This document shows, piece by piece, positions 53,688 to 61,605 of a DNA stretch of 64,000 bases (position 1 is the first letter of the stretch; the number at the start of each line of letters is the position of its first letter). Location: the NCBI GenBank assembly GCA_015057025.1, contig SVFD01000003.1:242946-306945 (forward strand), read 5' to 3'. Origin of the DNA: Lachnospiraceae bacterium (GTDB taxonomy: Bacteria; Bacillota; Clostridia; Lachnospirales; Lachnospiraceae). The notes under the pieces were generated by a model. The model saw only the letters and a program-made list of their open reading frames with translations. It had not been told where the DNA came from and did not search any database. A program made the translations under genes and the position numbers.

Positions 53688-54275
53688 ATGGCAACGGAGT
53701 GGAAAGAATTGCGAATCAGAGTGAGCGTGAAAAAGCATGAACGTCTGAAGATTCTTGCAAAAGAGTTCGGGTTTAAAAGTATGAATAAACTTGTGAATAT
53801 TTTTATCGACAGTGGATTTGAAAGAATCGAAGACAAGTTCCATTTCATCGACAAGCAACAGGGCGATGAAATCAAAAAAATCATCATGCAAATTGCGAAT
53901 GATGTTCATGATATTAAGATTAATTTATCTCGTACTGGAAGCAACGTAAATCAGATTGCCAGAGCAATGAACATAGGAGTTGCTGTCACAAGTAATGCGT
54001 CTTCATCTTCTGATGTGTTTCTGAAAAGAGAGATAGAAGATTTGGAAAAGAAGATTGCAGATTTGGAAAAATCGGGTAGTGGATTTAATGAATTTCTTCT
54101 GGAACAATATCGAAATAATTTAGTAAAAAAGAAAGCAAAATTGCAACCACAGCTTCAAAATTTGGATGTTTCAAGTGTTGCAAATGTAAGCGTTGATGAT
54201 ATAAAAAATCTTTCCAATGAACTGACGGAAGCCAGTGAAAAATTAGGGAAAGAATTATGGAAAATTTTATCATAA
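53688..54275 (+). CDS. mobC: MobC-type relaxosome accessory protein
   Basis: 195 residues from ATG 53688; an ATG three codons earlier lies against the ribosome binding site. The N-terminus (LRIRVSVKKHERLKILAKEF) is a ribbon-helix-helix-like DNA-binding domain. The MobC signature INLSRTGSNVNQIARAMN follows. A coiled-coil tail (about 110-195) completes it. MobC opens DNA at oriT and aids the relaxase, encoded 13 bases downstream. Confidence 0.82.
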   Translation: MATEWKELRIRVSVKKHERLKILAKEFGFKSMNKLVNIFIDSGFERIEDKFHFIDKQQGDEIKKIIMQIANDVHDIKINLSRTGSNVNQIARAMNIGVAVTSNASSSSDVFLKREIEDLEKKIADLEKSGSGFNEFLLEQYRNNLVKKKAKLQPQLQNLDVSSVANVSVDDIKNLSNELTEASEKLGKELWKILS

Positions 54276-54288
54276 GGTGGTGAGAAAA

Positions 54289-55578
54289 ATGTATACGAAA
54301 ATGTTGAGAATTAAATGCGGAAAAGCGGGGCTGAATTATCTTTTGAAGGAATCGGCTCATGACGGAAGCGGAAAAAGAAATCAATATCTGACTGGGGTAA
54401 ATATGGTCGATGGTGTGTCATATTTTAAGCAATTCCAATACTATTGGGATAAAGCAGATGACTGTCATGAAACCCAGATTCGACATATCATTTTGTCATT
54501 TTCTGACCGAGAACTGGACCCGAAAAATCCAGCACATATCAAATTTGCTCACGAAAATTTCACTGCATATATTGCTGAAAATTTTCCAAACCGACAAGCT
54601 CTTGTCGGTACTCAGATTGATGGGAGTGAAGGACTTGTTCACTGTCATGCGATGGTAAATGATTGCGATATGATTGATACAAGTTGCTTTTCAGAAGAAC
54701 AGAGAACGTTTGGATTCTTAAAGAGAACTTGTAATAAGTATTTTGAAGAACGTGGTCTGAAACGTGACTTAGGACGCAATAAGGATGTGCAAACATATAC
54801 GCAATTTGAACGTATTTTTGAAGAAAAAGTTGCAGAGTATAACAAGAAAAAAGCAGAGCTTACAGAGCAGCTTGAAGCAGCGACAGCTGCACAAGATGCT
54901 GCGAAGATAGAGGCGATTAATGCAAAAATCGGTAAGCTGAAAGAGCCATATAATTACAAGATGCATCTCACTCAGCGAATCCAAGAAGCGAAGGAAGCGG
55001 CAACGGATTATGCGGATTTCGTAACGAAGTTAGAAGAAAAAGGTGTCATCTATGATGATTCGGGAAAACATAATAAGTTCCAGTTGACGGAAGATGAGTA
55101 CCATAGATTCTGCGATAAGGATTTTCCGAAGAAAGGCGTATGCCGTGGTAAGACGCTGAACGAGGAGCTCTTTACGAGAGAAGCGTTACAGACTTATTTT
55201 GATTCCATTCAGGAGCAAAATGAGGATGCAAATGTAATGAGCATGGTTGACACGATTTCGGACGAACAGGAGCAGGAAGAAGTCGAAGACGTGATTGTGG
55301 AACCTGTGGAAGAAACAAAGGCAGAAACATGGAGAGATGCATCATATATGGATGCTATCCTTGATTATCCCGATGATTATGAGGGTGATTTAGAGGATGA
55401 GGAGCTGGCTGCGGCTGGTTATGCCGACGATAATGAAGACGGAGAGTTATCGGATGAGGAAGAAGAAGCTGTGTTACAGCGTATGAGAGCTGTCATTATG
55501 CAGGCTCAAATGACTGGCGAAGCGATTCTTGAGCGTGAGGCTGAGAGGGAAGACGAGGACGATTTTCTCCCGACATAA
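54289..55578 (+). CDS. Relaxase (MobA/VirD2-like, MOBP-type)
   Basis: 429 residues from ATG 54289, behind AAGGTGG. Relaxase features are RHIILSFSD (65-73) and the metal-binding GLVHCHAMVND (about 115-125). The Tyr near residue 17 (LNYLLK) is a candidate nucleophile. A coiled-coil (about 185-230) and a very acidic C-terminus follow. It nicks oriT and pilots the strand to a helper conjugation channel. Its stop is followed by an AT-rich repeat region. Confidence 0.82.
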   Translation: MYTKMLRIKCGKAGLNYLLKESAHDGSGKRNQYLTGVNMVDGVSYFKQFQYYWDKADDCHETQIRHIILSFSDRELDPKNPAHIKFAHENFTAYIAENFPNRQALVGTQIDGSEGLVHCHAMVNDCDMIDTSCFSEEQRTFGFLKRTCNKYFEERGLKRDLGRNKDVQTYTQFERIFEEKVAEYNKKKAELTEQLEAATAAQDAAKIEAINAKIGKLKEPYNYKMHLTQRIQEAKEAATDYADFVTKLEEKGVIYDDSGKHNKFQLTEDEYHRFCDKDFPKKGVCRGKTLNEELFTREALQTYFDSIQEQNEDANVMSMVDTISDEQEQEEVEDVIVEPVEETKAETWRDASYMDAILDYPDDYEGDLEDEELAAAGYADDNEDGELSDEEEEAVLQRMRAVIMQAQMTGEAILEREAEREDEDDFLPT

Positions 55579-55858
55579 ATTAATATAAATTATGATTAAA
55601 ATAATATATCTTATGCTTTTATTATGATATTTTCATAATTTATATTAAAAAATCGGCTGGAAAAAATAAATTATGATAAGTTCATAATTTATCATATATT
55701 TTATGTTTAAATTATGAATTTATATTATTTTATATTAATTTTTCCGCTGGTCTGATAAATTATGAAATTTTATGTTTTTATTATGAAAAAAAGCATAAAT
55801 ATTATGATTAAATTAATATTATATATGTTTAAATTCATACTCAGTATTAAAAAAAATA
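55579..55858. repeat. Extremely AT-rich region with roughly 90-bp direct repeats
   Basis: Gene-free, dominated by ATTATGA and TCATAAT strings. Two longer units can be aligned: TCGGCTGG (55653-55660) followed by TAAATTATGA, and TCCGCTGG (55743-55750) followed by TAAATTATGA, 90 bases apart. Between them TTATGTTTAAATTATGA-type strings recur three times. Possible roles are a secondary origin, a partition-like site or simply a silencing region. Confidence 0.65.
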
Positions 55859-55890
55859 AGCCTACCTGGTCGCTAAGACCAAGTAGGCAT
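55859..55890. terminator. Bidirectional terminator, AGCCTAC type, copy 2
   Basis: GCCTACCTGGTC (55860-55871) pairs with GACCAAGTAGGC (55877-55888), one mismatch, with an A-run on the left. It serves mainly the leftward lipoprotein gene. The stem is identical to copy 1 apart from the loop. Confidence 0.8.
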
Positions 55891-55897
55891 GATGCTT

Positions 55898-56815
55898 TTA
55901 TTGAGCCATTTCGTAGCTGTAATATACATCAGCTTTAGCCCATATGAAAGGTTCGTTTGTAGTGGTGTAATAAAATGCAGGGTAATTAAAAGTTTGCTCA
56001 GCGTAGAAAATAACATTATAACTGTCATATGAGCCCATGCATGATTCGCCACTTGAAATCACGTTTCCTGCTTCGTCGTAGTAGATGACATAGCTAGGAA
56101 GATATTGCATATCTCCGCCTTCTCCAGTTGCATTTTCGGGTAATGTAAGCTCGATACTCATTTTACCGTCACCGAGAACTTTACTTTCATCGAATGTAAT
56201 GGTCATCATTTCTTGAATACGATTCTGTGCGGGATTAGCTTCACTTGTTTCGATACCGTAACCATATTGTAACAGATTGTAGCCATCATCCGCGTTCAAC
56301 CAGTAAGAAAGTCCTTCTTCGCCATAAAGGTTTGCGTCCCCTTGATAAAGATAAGCTGGAACCAGAATACTTTCTCCAGCTTCGAAATTAGAGTCGGTGT
56401 AATACTCGTTAGTTACTCCAGTATCGATTTCGATTCCGTACGCAGAATCAGATGTATTTGTGAGCGTATAGTACGGCTGGATAATTGCAGAATTGTTGTA
56501 TGCACCATTGTTTAAGAAATCTTCAAAGATGATATCCGTAGGGGTTTCGCCATTCGGACAGATAACTTCTGAGAGGGTGTAAGGTTTTGCTTCCTCAACA
56601 GGAGATTCTTCTACAATAGTTTCGGTGCTTTCAGTTGCTTCCTGTGATACAACAGGAGCTTCAGTAGGCTCTACAACAGCTTCCTGTTCAACCTGTGATT
56701 CAACAGTGGGTTCGTTTACGTTAGTGTTTGCTGTTTCTTCGGTCTTTCCACCGCAAGCAGTCATGCTTAATGCAAGTGCAAGGGTAGCAATTAGTGCTAA
56801 TGTTTTTCTTTTCAT
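55898..56815 (-). CDS. Surface lipoprotein of unknown function
   Basis: About 305 residues from ATG 56815; an ATG seven codons upstream includes the AGGAGG ribosome binding site in its codons and is rejected. The signal peptide MKRKTLALIATLALALSMTAC ends in a lipobox (MTAC) for diacylglycerol attachment (shown as two parts: MKRKTLALIATL and ALALSMTAC). A Glu/Thr/Val-rich low-complexity spacer (about 25-85) leads to a globular beta-rich domain, with Tyr-rich ends. Probably anchored outside the membrane. Not recognised; cargo of the element. Confidence 0.7.
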   Translation of the reverse strand: MKRKTLALIATLALALSMTACGGKTEETANTNVNEPTVESQVEQEAVVEPTEAPVVSQEATESTETIVEESPVEEAKPYTLSEVICPNGETPTDIIFEDFLNNGAYNNSAIIQPYYTLTNTSDSAYGIEIDTGVTNEYYTDSNFEAGESILVPAYLYQGDANLYGEEGLSYWLNADDGYNLLQYGYGIETSEANPAQNRIQEMMTITFDESKVLGDGKMSIELTLPENATGEGGDMQYLPSYVIYYDEAGNVISSGESCMGSYDSYNVIFYAEQTFNYPAFYYTTTNEPFIWAKADVYYSYEMAQ

Positions 56816-56997
56816 TTCTGTGCTTTTCCTCCTCATGCTGATTTTTCAGCATTTATTTTTGTGTTTTGTGTTCATTTATGAACCAAAAGAGGTTCAAAAA
56901 CAGATATTATATTAACATAGCCTTTGGCGGTAGGTCAAGTGTATTATGTTCATATACAAACATAAAATGGTGCATAAGTGGTAGGAGATTAGAACAC

Positions 56998-57186
56998 ATG
57001 GCAGACGATATTTTAATCATTAAAAAGCGTGGTGATGGTTGCAAGACCTTTTCTATCCGCATAGACGAGGGATTGGCAGAGCGTATTGATAATCTGGCAG
57101 CCGAAGCTAAAATGAGTCGTAATGAAATGATTGGCGAGCTCCTTGAGTTTGCGGTTGATAGATGCAAATTAACTGACAGAAAATAA
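56998..57186 (+). CDS. Ribbon-helix-helix DNA-binding protein
   Basis: 62 residues from ATG 56998 (TAGGAGATT). CKTFSIRIDEGLAERIDNLA followed by AKMSRNEMIGELLEFA is the CopG/Arc-type ribbon-helix-helix. It probably represses local promoters or the lipoprotein divergently encoded upstream. It ends in an AGCCTA-type terminator. Confidence 0.75.
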   Translation: MADDILIIKKRGDGCKTFSIRIDEGLAERIDNLAAEAKMSRNEMIGELLEFAVDRCKLTDRK

Positions 57187-57211
57187 TAGATTAAGCATAA
57201 TAGAGTAGTTG

Positions 57212-57248
57212 AGCCTACCGAGGATGATTTCCCCGATAGGCTTTTTTG
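57212..57248 (+). terminator. Terminator, AGCCTAC type, copy 3
   Basis: AGCCTACCG (57212-57220) pairs with CGATAGGCT (57034-region arm at 57234-57242), one mismatch, followed by six Ts. It overlaps the last codons of the converging RadC-like gene. Confidence 0.7.
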
Positions 57249-57709
57249 TTGTGCTCATCTCTAAAGCTCAAATACTCATCACAACCAATGATTAGGAAAT
57301 CAGACAGCTGGATACCGAGCAGTTCGCCAGCTTTCTTTATCCGTTTGCAAGTGTTCATATCATCACGAGATGGGATTGCTCTACCAGATGTGTGATTGTG
57401 GATGAGCATGATAGAGCTTGCTCCAATCTGCAACGCACGGAGAAAGACACCACGTGGGTCAATGAGGCTTGCGTTCACAGTTCCGTGACTAATCTCGAAA
57501 AGACCTAAGAGACGCATGGCGTTGTTGAAAGCAGCAAGATACACAAATTCATCTGCTCTGGTGTGCAGATTGAATTTACGTCTCATCAGCTCAAAGATGG
57601 CTCTGGGGTTAGTGAAACGGTCACAGGGATATGTGAAAGATTCTTTCAGTTGCAGATGCGTAAGCTTGCTCTCTGTATTTAAAATCAAGTCATAAGTGTT
57701 TATATCCAT
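57215..57709 (-). CDS. RadC/JAB-domain protein
   Basis: 165 residues from codon 57707-57709, preceded by GGGAGGAA; an earlier start at 57724 overlaps that site. The JAB metalloprotease-like motif is LIHNHTSGRAIPSRDD (HxHxSG, then D), typical of the RadC/DUF2466 family carried by many mobile elements and implicated in element maintenance or anti-defence. The N-terminal helix-hairpin-helix part of chromosomal RadC is missing. It is flanked by two AGCCTAC terminators. Confidence 0.8.
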   Translation of the reverse strand: MDINTYDLILNTESKLTHLQLKESFTYPCDRFTNPRAIFELMRRKFNLHTRADEFVYLAAFNNAMRLLGLFEISHGTVNASLIDPRGVFLRALQIGASSIMLIHNHTSGRAIPSRDDMNTCKRIKKAGELLGIQLSDFLIIGCDEYLSFRDEHNKKAYRGNHPR

Positions 57710-57733
57710 AAATGTTCCTCCCAAAAAGCAATA

Positions 57734-57759
57734 AGCCTACTGAGTTGGCTCAGTAGGCT
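57734..57759 (-). terminator. Terminator, AGCCTAC type, copy 4
   Basis: Perfect 11-bp stem AGCCTACTGAG (57734-57744) with CTCAGTAGGCT (57749-57759), T-rich on the minus-strand exit (TATTGCTTTTT). It ends the gene at 57768-58130. Confidence 0.8.
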
Positions 57760-57767
57760 GTGATAGA

Positions 57768-58130
57768 CTATTGTTCTGCTGTGGCAGCTTGTGTTCTGTA
57801 CGCTTCACGAGCGTTGTTGAACATATCTGCGATTTCCTGTACGGTCACTTCAATGTTTTTCCATTTGTCTCCCTTCTTGGTTGTGGCTACCGAGAGCTTT
57901 TTCTTCTGGTCGGGCTTGCCGAGCAGGATAGAATGATAGCCGTCTACAGGTGTTCCGTCTCTTTTGGTCGCATCCAGAAGCTGACCCATGTTTACGCTAA
58001 AGCTGCCATAGCCAGTTTTGCTCTGGTCGCAAGGGATGCTGATGTTTGCAAACTCTTTACCGTCTGGGGTTTTGTTGATATGGATAAGTGCGTTATTAAC
58101 GAAATTGATGAATAAGTTTTTAGCTGCCAT
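57768..58130 (-). CDS. Conserved mobile-element hypothetical protein
   Basis: 120 residues; not recognised with confidence. It begins MAAKNLFINFVNNALIHINK and ends in an Ala/Gln-rich helix. The alternating strand pattern with GYGSFSVNMGQLL, HSILLG and KLSVATTKKGDKW would suit a small beta-barrel, so a single-stranded-DNA-binding-like role is conceivable but unsupported. AGGAGATAAACCT precedes the start on the minus strand. It is divergent from the resolvase gene. Confidence 0.55.
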   Translation of the reverse strand: MAAKNLFINFVNNALIHINKTPDGKEFANISIPCDQSKTGYGSFSVNMGQLLDATKRDGTPVDGYHSILLGKPDQKKKLSVATTKKGDKWKNIEVTVQEIADMFNNAREAYRTQAATAEQ

Positions 58131-58255
58131 AGGTTTATCTCCTTCTCATTTGAATCCTAATATCTGTTTCCCTTTTTGGACCGAGCTGCGTTAGCAGCTT
58201 ACTGAATAGGTAAATCTAAGCTGATGGCAAAGTAGAGGGAGAATAGTGAAAGGTC

Positions 58256-58300
58256 GTTTACACAATGCTCTGATTGTGATATAATAGTATCAATGTAAAC
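58256..58300 (+). promoter_or_regulatory. Resolvase promoter flanked by inverted repeats
   Basis: TTTACA (58257-58262), 17-base spacer, TATAAT (58280-58285). GTTTACA (58256-58262) and TGTAAAC (58294-58300) bracket the promoter symmetrically, a typical operator arrangement. The leader to 58408 also contains GGTCAATTAGATTGAGA, with no gene. Confidence 0.65.
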
Positions 58301-58407
58301 ATAGCGTTTAAATAATACTTTTTATCTTAAAAAGAGATACGAAATTGGAGTTGCTACCAAAGTATCAATTAAAACGGTCAATTAGATTGAGATAGGAGTG
58401 TGATTTT

Positions 58408-59097
58408 ATGATTTATGGATATTGCAGAGTATCAACAGCTAGACAGGACATCACAAGGCAGGTGAGGAATATTAAAGAGTTATATCCACAGGCAGACATC
58501 AGACAAGAGGTGTTCACAGGCAAAAAGACCACAGGGCGTAGGGAGTATGAAAAGTTGCTTAGAACAGTCAAGAGTGGTGACATGATTGTGTTTGATTCGG
58601 TTTCTCGTATGAGCCGTAATGCGGAAGAAGGTTTCGAGACATATCAGAAGCTGATGAATGACGGTGTGGAGTTGGTGTTCTTAAATGAGCCACACATCAA
58701 TACGGATGTGTATAAGGGTGTAATGGCTAATTCAGCGATTCGGCTCACAGGCACATCAGTAGACTTAATCCTTGATGGCGTGAACAAATACCTCATGGAG
58801 CTGGCGAAAGAGCAGATTAGGATTGCTTTTGAGCAAAGTGAGAAAGAAGTAACTGACTTGAGCATTAGGACGAAGCAAGGGCTTGTCACAGCTCGGATGA
58901 AAGGTAAGACGCTTGGACGCCCGAAGGGGGTCAAGCCAATCACAAGCAAGTCTGTGGAGATGAAGAAGCAGATTAAGCGGCTTAGTAAGGCGTTCGGTGG
59001 CAGCAATACGGATGCGGAGATTATGAGCATTACGGGACTGGCACGGAATACCTATTACAAGTATAAAAAAGAATTGTTGGAAGAAGCAGCGGAGTAA
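58408..59097 (+). CDS. Small serine recombinase (resolvase/invertase)
   Basis: 229 residues. The catalytic domain begins YGYCRVSTARQD with the nucleophilic Ser at position 9 and continues to the conserved SRMSRNAEEGFETYQKL. An E-helix is followed by a C-terminal HTH (NTDAEIMSITGLARNTYYKY). It is probably a resolvase for element dimers or an inverting enzyme. TAGGAGTG precedes the ATG. No clear res-site repeats were seen. Confidence 0.85.
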   Translation: MIYGYCRVSTARQDITRQVRNIKELYPQADIRQEVFTGKKTTGRREYEKLLRTVKSGDMIVFDSVSRMSRNAEEGFETYQKLMNDGVELVFLNEPHINTDVYKGVMANSAIRLTGTSVDLILDGVNKYLMELAKEQIRIAFEQSEKEVTDLSIRTKQGLVTARMKGKTLGRPKGVKPITSKSVEMKKQIKRLSKAFGGSNTDAEIMSITGLARNTYYKYKKELLEEAAE

Positions 59098-59364
59098 TCC
59101 GTTGCTTTTCTTCTTTCGGGATGAGGTAAGACGGCGGGCGGAGCTGCCAGCCGTGCAGAATTTTGCACGGGATTTGGAGCGTGTAGGCGGAAAATGACCG
59201 CGTATTTGGCTCATAGAGCGACGAAAAAGGAGCATTTGATAGCTGGTTAGGGCGTGAGCCTAAAATGCGAATTTGGGGCTTATAAGGCGTTTGGCAAAAT
59301 GCCAGAAATCCAGTGTTTATGCGGCTTTGTGAAGTGTTCAATCTCTCATAAATGAGAGAAAAAA
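59098..59364. other. Gene-free GC-richer spacer between the two serine recombinase genes
   Basis: It contains several short hairpins (for example GCACGG near 59145-59160 and TCTCTCAT-AA-ATGAGAGA at about 59342-59359). This spacer has more G and C than its neighbours. An attachment or resolution site could lie here, but no matching copy of ssrA sequence was seen. Confidence 0.45.
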
Positions 59365-59434
59365 GTCCATATTTGTATTGATATATGAGCAGTTACATAG
59401 TAAAATATAAGTAGTAAGAAAGTCCATATATGGA
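59365..59434 (+). promoter_or_regulatory. Large serine recombinase promoter with GTCCATA operators
   Basis: TTGATA (59378-59383), 17-base spacer, TAAAAT (59401-59406). GTCCATA lies at 59365-59371 just upstream, and a palindrome GTCCATATATGGA at 59422-59434 downstream of the start. The half-site matches the operator of the Xis-like gene at 49971-49988. Confidence 0.65.
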
Positions 59435-59449
59435 AAGGTTGGGTAGGGA

Positions 59450-61555
59450 ATGACAAAGAGATTAAAATGCTTTATTTATACACGAGTTTCCACGGAAATG
59501 CAGTTGGACGGCTATTCACTGGAAGCTCAAAGAGAGCGTGTGAAGAAAGAAGCAGTTCACAGAGGCATGAAAGTGATTGGCGAGTATAGCGATGAGGGAA
59601 AGTCAGGAAAGAATGTGTCTGGACGTCCAGAGTTCCAGCAGATGCTTAACGACATAAGCAGAATGAACGCTGATTCACGTCCCGATTATGTGCTGGTTTT
59701 CAAGCTATCACGTTTCGGAAGAAATGCGGCTGATACGCTGTCATCATTACAGTTCATGGAAGATTATGGAGTGCATCTGTTGTGTGTAGAAGATGGTATT
59801 GATTCAGCAGGAGCAGCAGGAAAGCTAATGATTTCCGTATTGGCTGCGGTGGCAGAGATTGAGCGTGAGAACATCAAAGAGCAGACGATGGCTGGTCGTG
59901 AGCAGAAAGCACGGAACGGAGAGTGGAACGGTGGTTTTGCTCCCTTTGGTTACAAGCTGGTTTATAATGACCGTAATCGTGGTGAGCTCCAAATTGATGA
60001 GATAGAAGCAGAGCTGGTGCGAATCATGTTTGATAAGTTCGTCAACACAGACATGGGCTTAGCTGGTGTTGCGAAGTATATGAATGAATCTGGGTATAGG
60101 AAGCCATTGCGGAATAATAGTTCTGTCGAGCGTTTTTCTTCTCATTTCGTGAAAGAAGTGATAGATAATCCCATTCATATCGGCAAGATAGCATATGGGC
60201 GTAGGCGTACCGAAAAGATTGACGGAACGAGAAACGAGTATCACGTTGTTAAGCAGGCGAAGGATTCATATGAACTTTACGAGGGTAATCACGAAGCCAT
60301 CATATCAGAAGATATGTGGTACAAAGCACAAGCAAAGCGAGAAGTGAATGGCTATAAGCGAGAAAAGGTACACAGCCTAGACCATGAACATGTGCTGTCT
60401 GCATTGCTCAAGTGTCCAGTGTGCGGAGCGAATATGTACGGAGCTGTGAACCGAAAGAAGAAAAAGGATGGTTCGGGTGAATATTATACGGATATGTTCT
60501 ATTATGTTTGCAAGAATCGCAAGCTGGTGTCTGGGCACCTATGTGATTATAAGAAACATGTACGACAGGATTTGATAGATGATGAGGTTGAGGCTCTAAT
60601 AATTAAAGCAGTTAATGATATTGATTTCAGCAATGACGTGGCAAGGGAATTAAATATGAATACGGATGTGGATGAGCTATATAATGAGATTGAGCGTTTA
60701 GAGCAAGCGAAGAAAAAAGAGGAATTGAAAAAGAAAAAGTTGCTCAATCAGATTGTTAGTCTTGACCCCGAAGATGATTTATATGATACTCTATATGAAG
60801 ATTTGAGTAATTGTTTGCAGGAGTTCACACGGAACATTGCAGAGATTGATGCAAGCATAACCAGAACCAAAATCAGCATTGAGGGTGTGAGGTCTAAGCA
60901 ATTATCGTTCATGACGATTGATGAGCTCAAAGCTTTTACGAAGAAGGTATTTACAGAGATGCCTGATTCAGCAAAGAAAGAGTTCATGAACTACATCATT
61001 GAGAGTATTGAGATTTTCCCAGAGCGTCAGAAGAACGGAAGACAGGTCAAGAGCATCAAGTTTAGGATTCCTGCTTTCTTGAATGAGCTTGAGGGAGAAG
61101 GCGTTGTGCCGAGACGTGACGAAATCGAGGAAATTGAGCTAGGCGGAAATTCCCTTCCCAACGAGAGTCACGATGAGACGGTAGTTCTCTTGTCCCAACA
61201 AAAGCCGGATGATGTAATAGAGGTTGAAATAGAGTTAGATGAACTGGATTTGACTTCCGCAGAGAGTAAGGCGACATATAAGGAAATCCAGGAATATGTG
61301 CTGAAAGAGCAAGGGTTGAAGGTTTCTAATCTGTATATTTCACAGGTAAAAAACGCAATCAAAAAAGATTGCGTTCGAAAGTGTGGAATAGAGGTTGGGG
61401 AGAATTATAATCTACCAAAGTCTGAAGATAGCAGACAGCCTCAGTGTCCGGAAGAGAAGGGCGCAAGAGGTCCGGTGGACCTCTGTTCTGCGCGGACCGA
61501 AGCGGAGCGAAGACAGGCGATAAAGGATGCGCTGGAGCATTTTGGGATGATTTAG
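59450..61555 (+). CDS. Large serine recombinase (integrase) with an unusual C-terminal tail
   Basis: 701 residues. Resolvase domain with YTRVSTEMQLDG (Ser 14 nucleophile) and SRFGRNAADTL; recombinase domain with GGFAPFGYKL; zinc ribbon with CPVC and a distant CKNR, HLC pair; a coiled-coil (about 405-440); then a tail homologous to the fragment beside ssrA. Within the tail a perfect 24-nt palindrome at 61352-61375 encodes exactly eight extra residues (635-642), and a second palindromic stretch at 61461-61493 adds more. It probably integrates and excises the element; whether it targets ssrA is inferred. Confidence 0.88.
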   Translation: MTKRLKCFIYTRVSTEMQLDGYSLEAQRERVKKEAVHRGMKVIGEYSDEGKSGKNVSGRPEFQQMLNDISRMNADSRPDYVLVFKLSRFGRNAADTLSSLQFMEDYGVHLLCVEDGIDSAGAAGKLMISVLAAVAEIERENIKEQTMAGREQKARNGEWNGGFAPFGYKLVYNDRNRGELQIDEIEAELVRIMFDKFVNTDMGLAGVAKYMNESGYRKPLRNNSSVERFSSHFVKEVIDNPIHIGKIAYGRRRTEKIDGTRNEYHVVKQAKDSYELYEGNHEAIISEDMWYKAQAKREVNGYKREKVHSLDHEHVLSALLKCPVCGANMYGAVNRKKKKDGSGEYYTDMFYYVCKNRKLVSGHLCDYKKHVRQDLIDDEVEALIIKAVNDIDFSNDVARELNMNTDVDELYNEIERLEQAKKKEELKKKKLLNQIVSLDPEDDLYDTLYEDLSNCLQEFTRNIAEIDASITRTKISIEGVRSKQLSFMTIDELKAFTKKVFTEMPDSAKKEFMNYIIESIEIFPERQKNGRQVKSIKFRIPAFLNELEGEGVVPRRDEIEEIELGGNSLPNESHDETVVLLSQQKPDDVIEVEIELDELDLTSAESKATYKEIQEYVLKEQGLKVSNLYISQVKNAIKKDCVRKCGIEVGENYNLPKSEDSRQPQCPEEKGARGPVDLCSARTEAERRQAIKDALEHFGMI
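61352..61375. repeat. 24-nt perfect palindrome, in frame inside the recombinase gene
   Basis: AACGCAATC (61352-61360), AAAAAA, GATTGCGTT (61367-61375). It begins on a codon boundary and encodes NAIKKDCV. Removing it restores ISQVKRKCGIEV, which aligns with ISQIKKKCCID in the fragment at 43750-44094. On the minus strand it reads as a terminator hairpin with a T-run. Confidence 0.75.
61461..61493. repeat. Second palindromic insert-like stretch near the recombinase stop
   Basis: AGAGGTCC (61466-61473), GGT, GGACCTCT (61477-61484) with outer arms GCGCA and TGCGC. It encodes part of GARGPVDLCSARTEAE, which has no counterpart in the left-end tail fragment. Confidence 0.55.
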
Positions 61556-61605
61556 ATATTAAGAAATTATGTTGCAAAAATTGGTCATGCAAAGGAGGAA
61601 ATATC

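Larger units (their letters stand above)
43750..61555. mobile_element. Integrated mobilizable element at the ssrA 3' end (right boundary uncertain)
   Basis: From the last base of ssrA, gene content changes to replication, mobilization and recombination functions: a D5/P4-type primase, two excisionase-like proteins, MobC and relaxase, candidate oriT, resolvase and large serine recombinase. No conjugation channel genes are present, so it is mobilizable rather than self-transmissible. The left edge is set by ssrA. I found no second copy of the ssrA end within the window, so the right edge may lie just after the recombinase (61555), after the AT-rich cargo (about 63690), or beyond the window. Confidence 0.75.
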
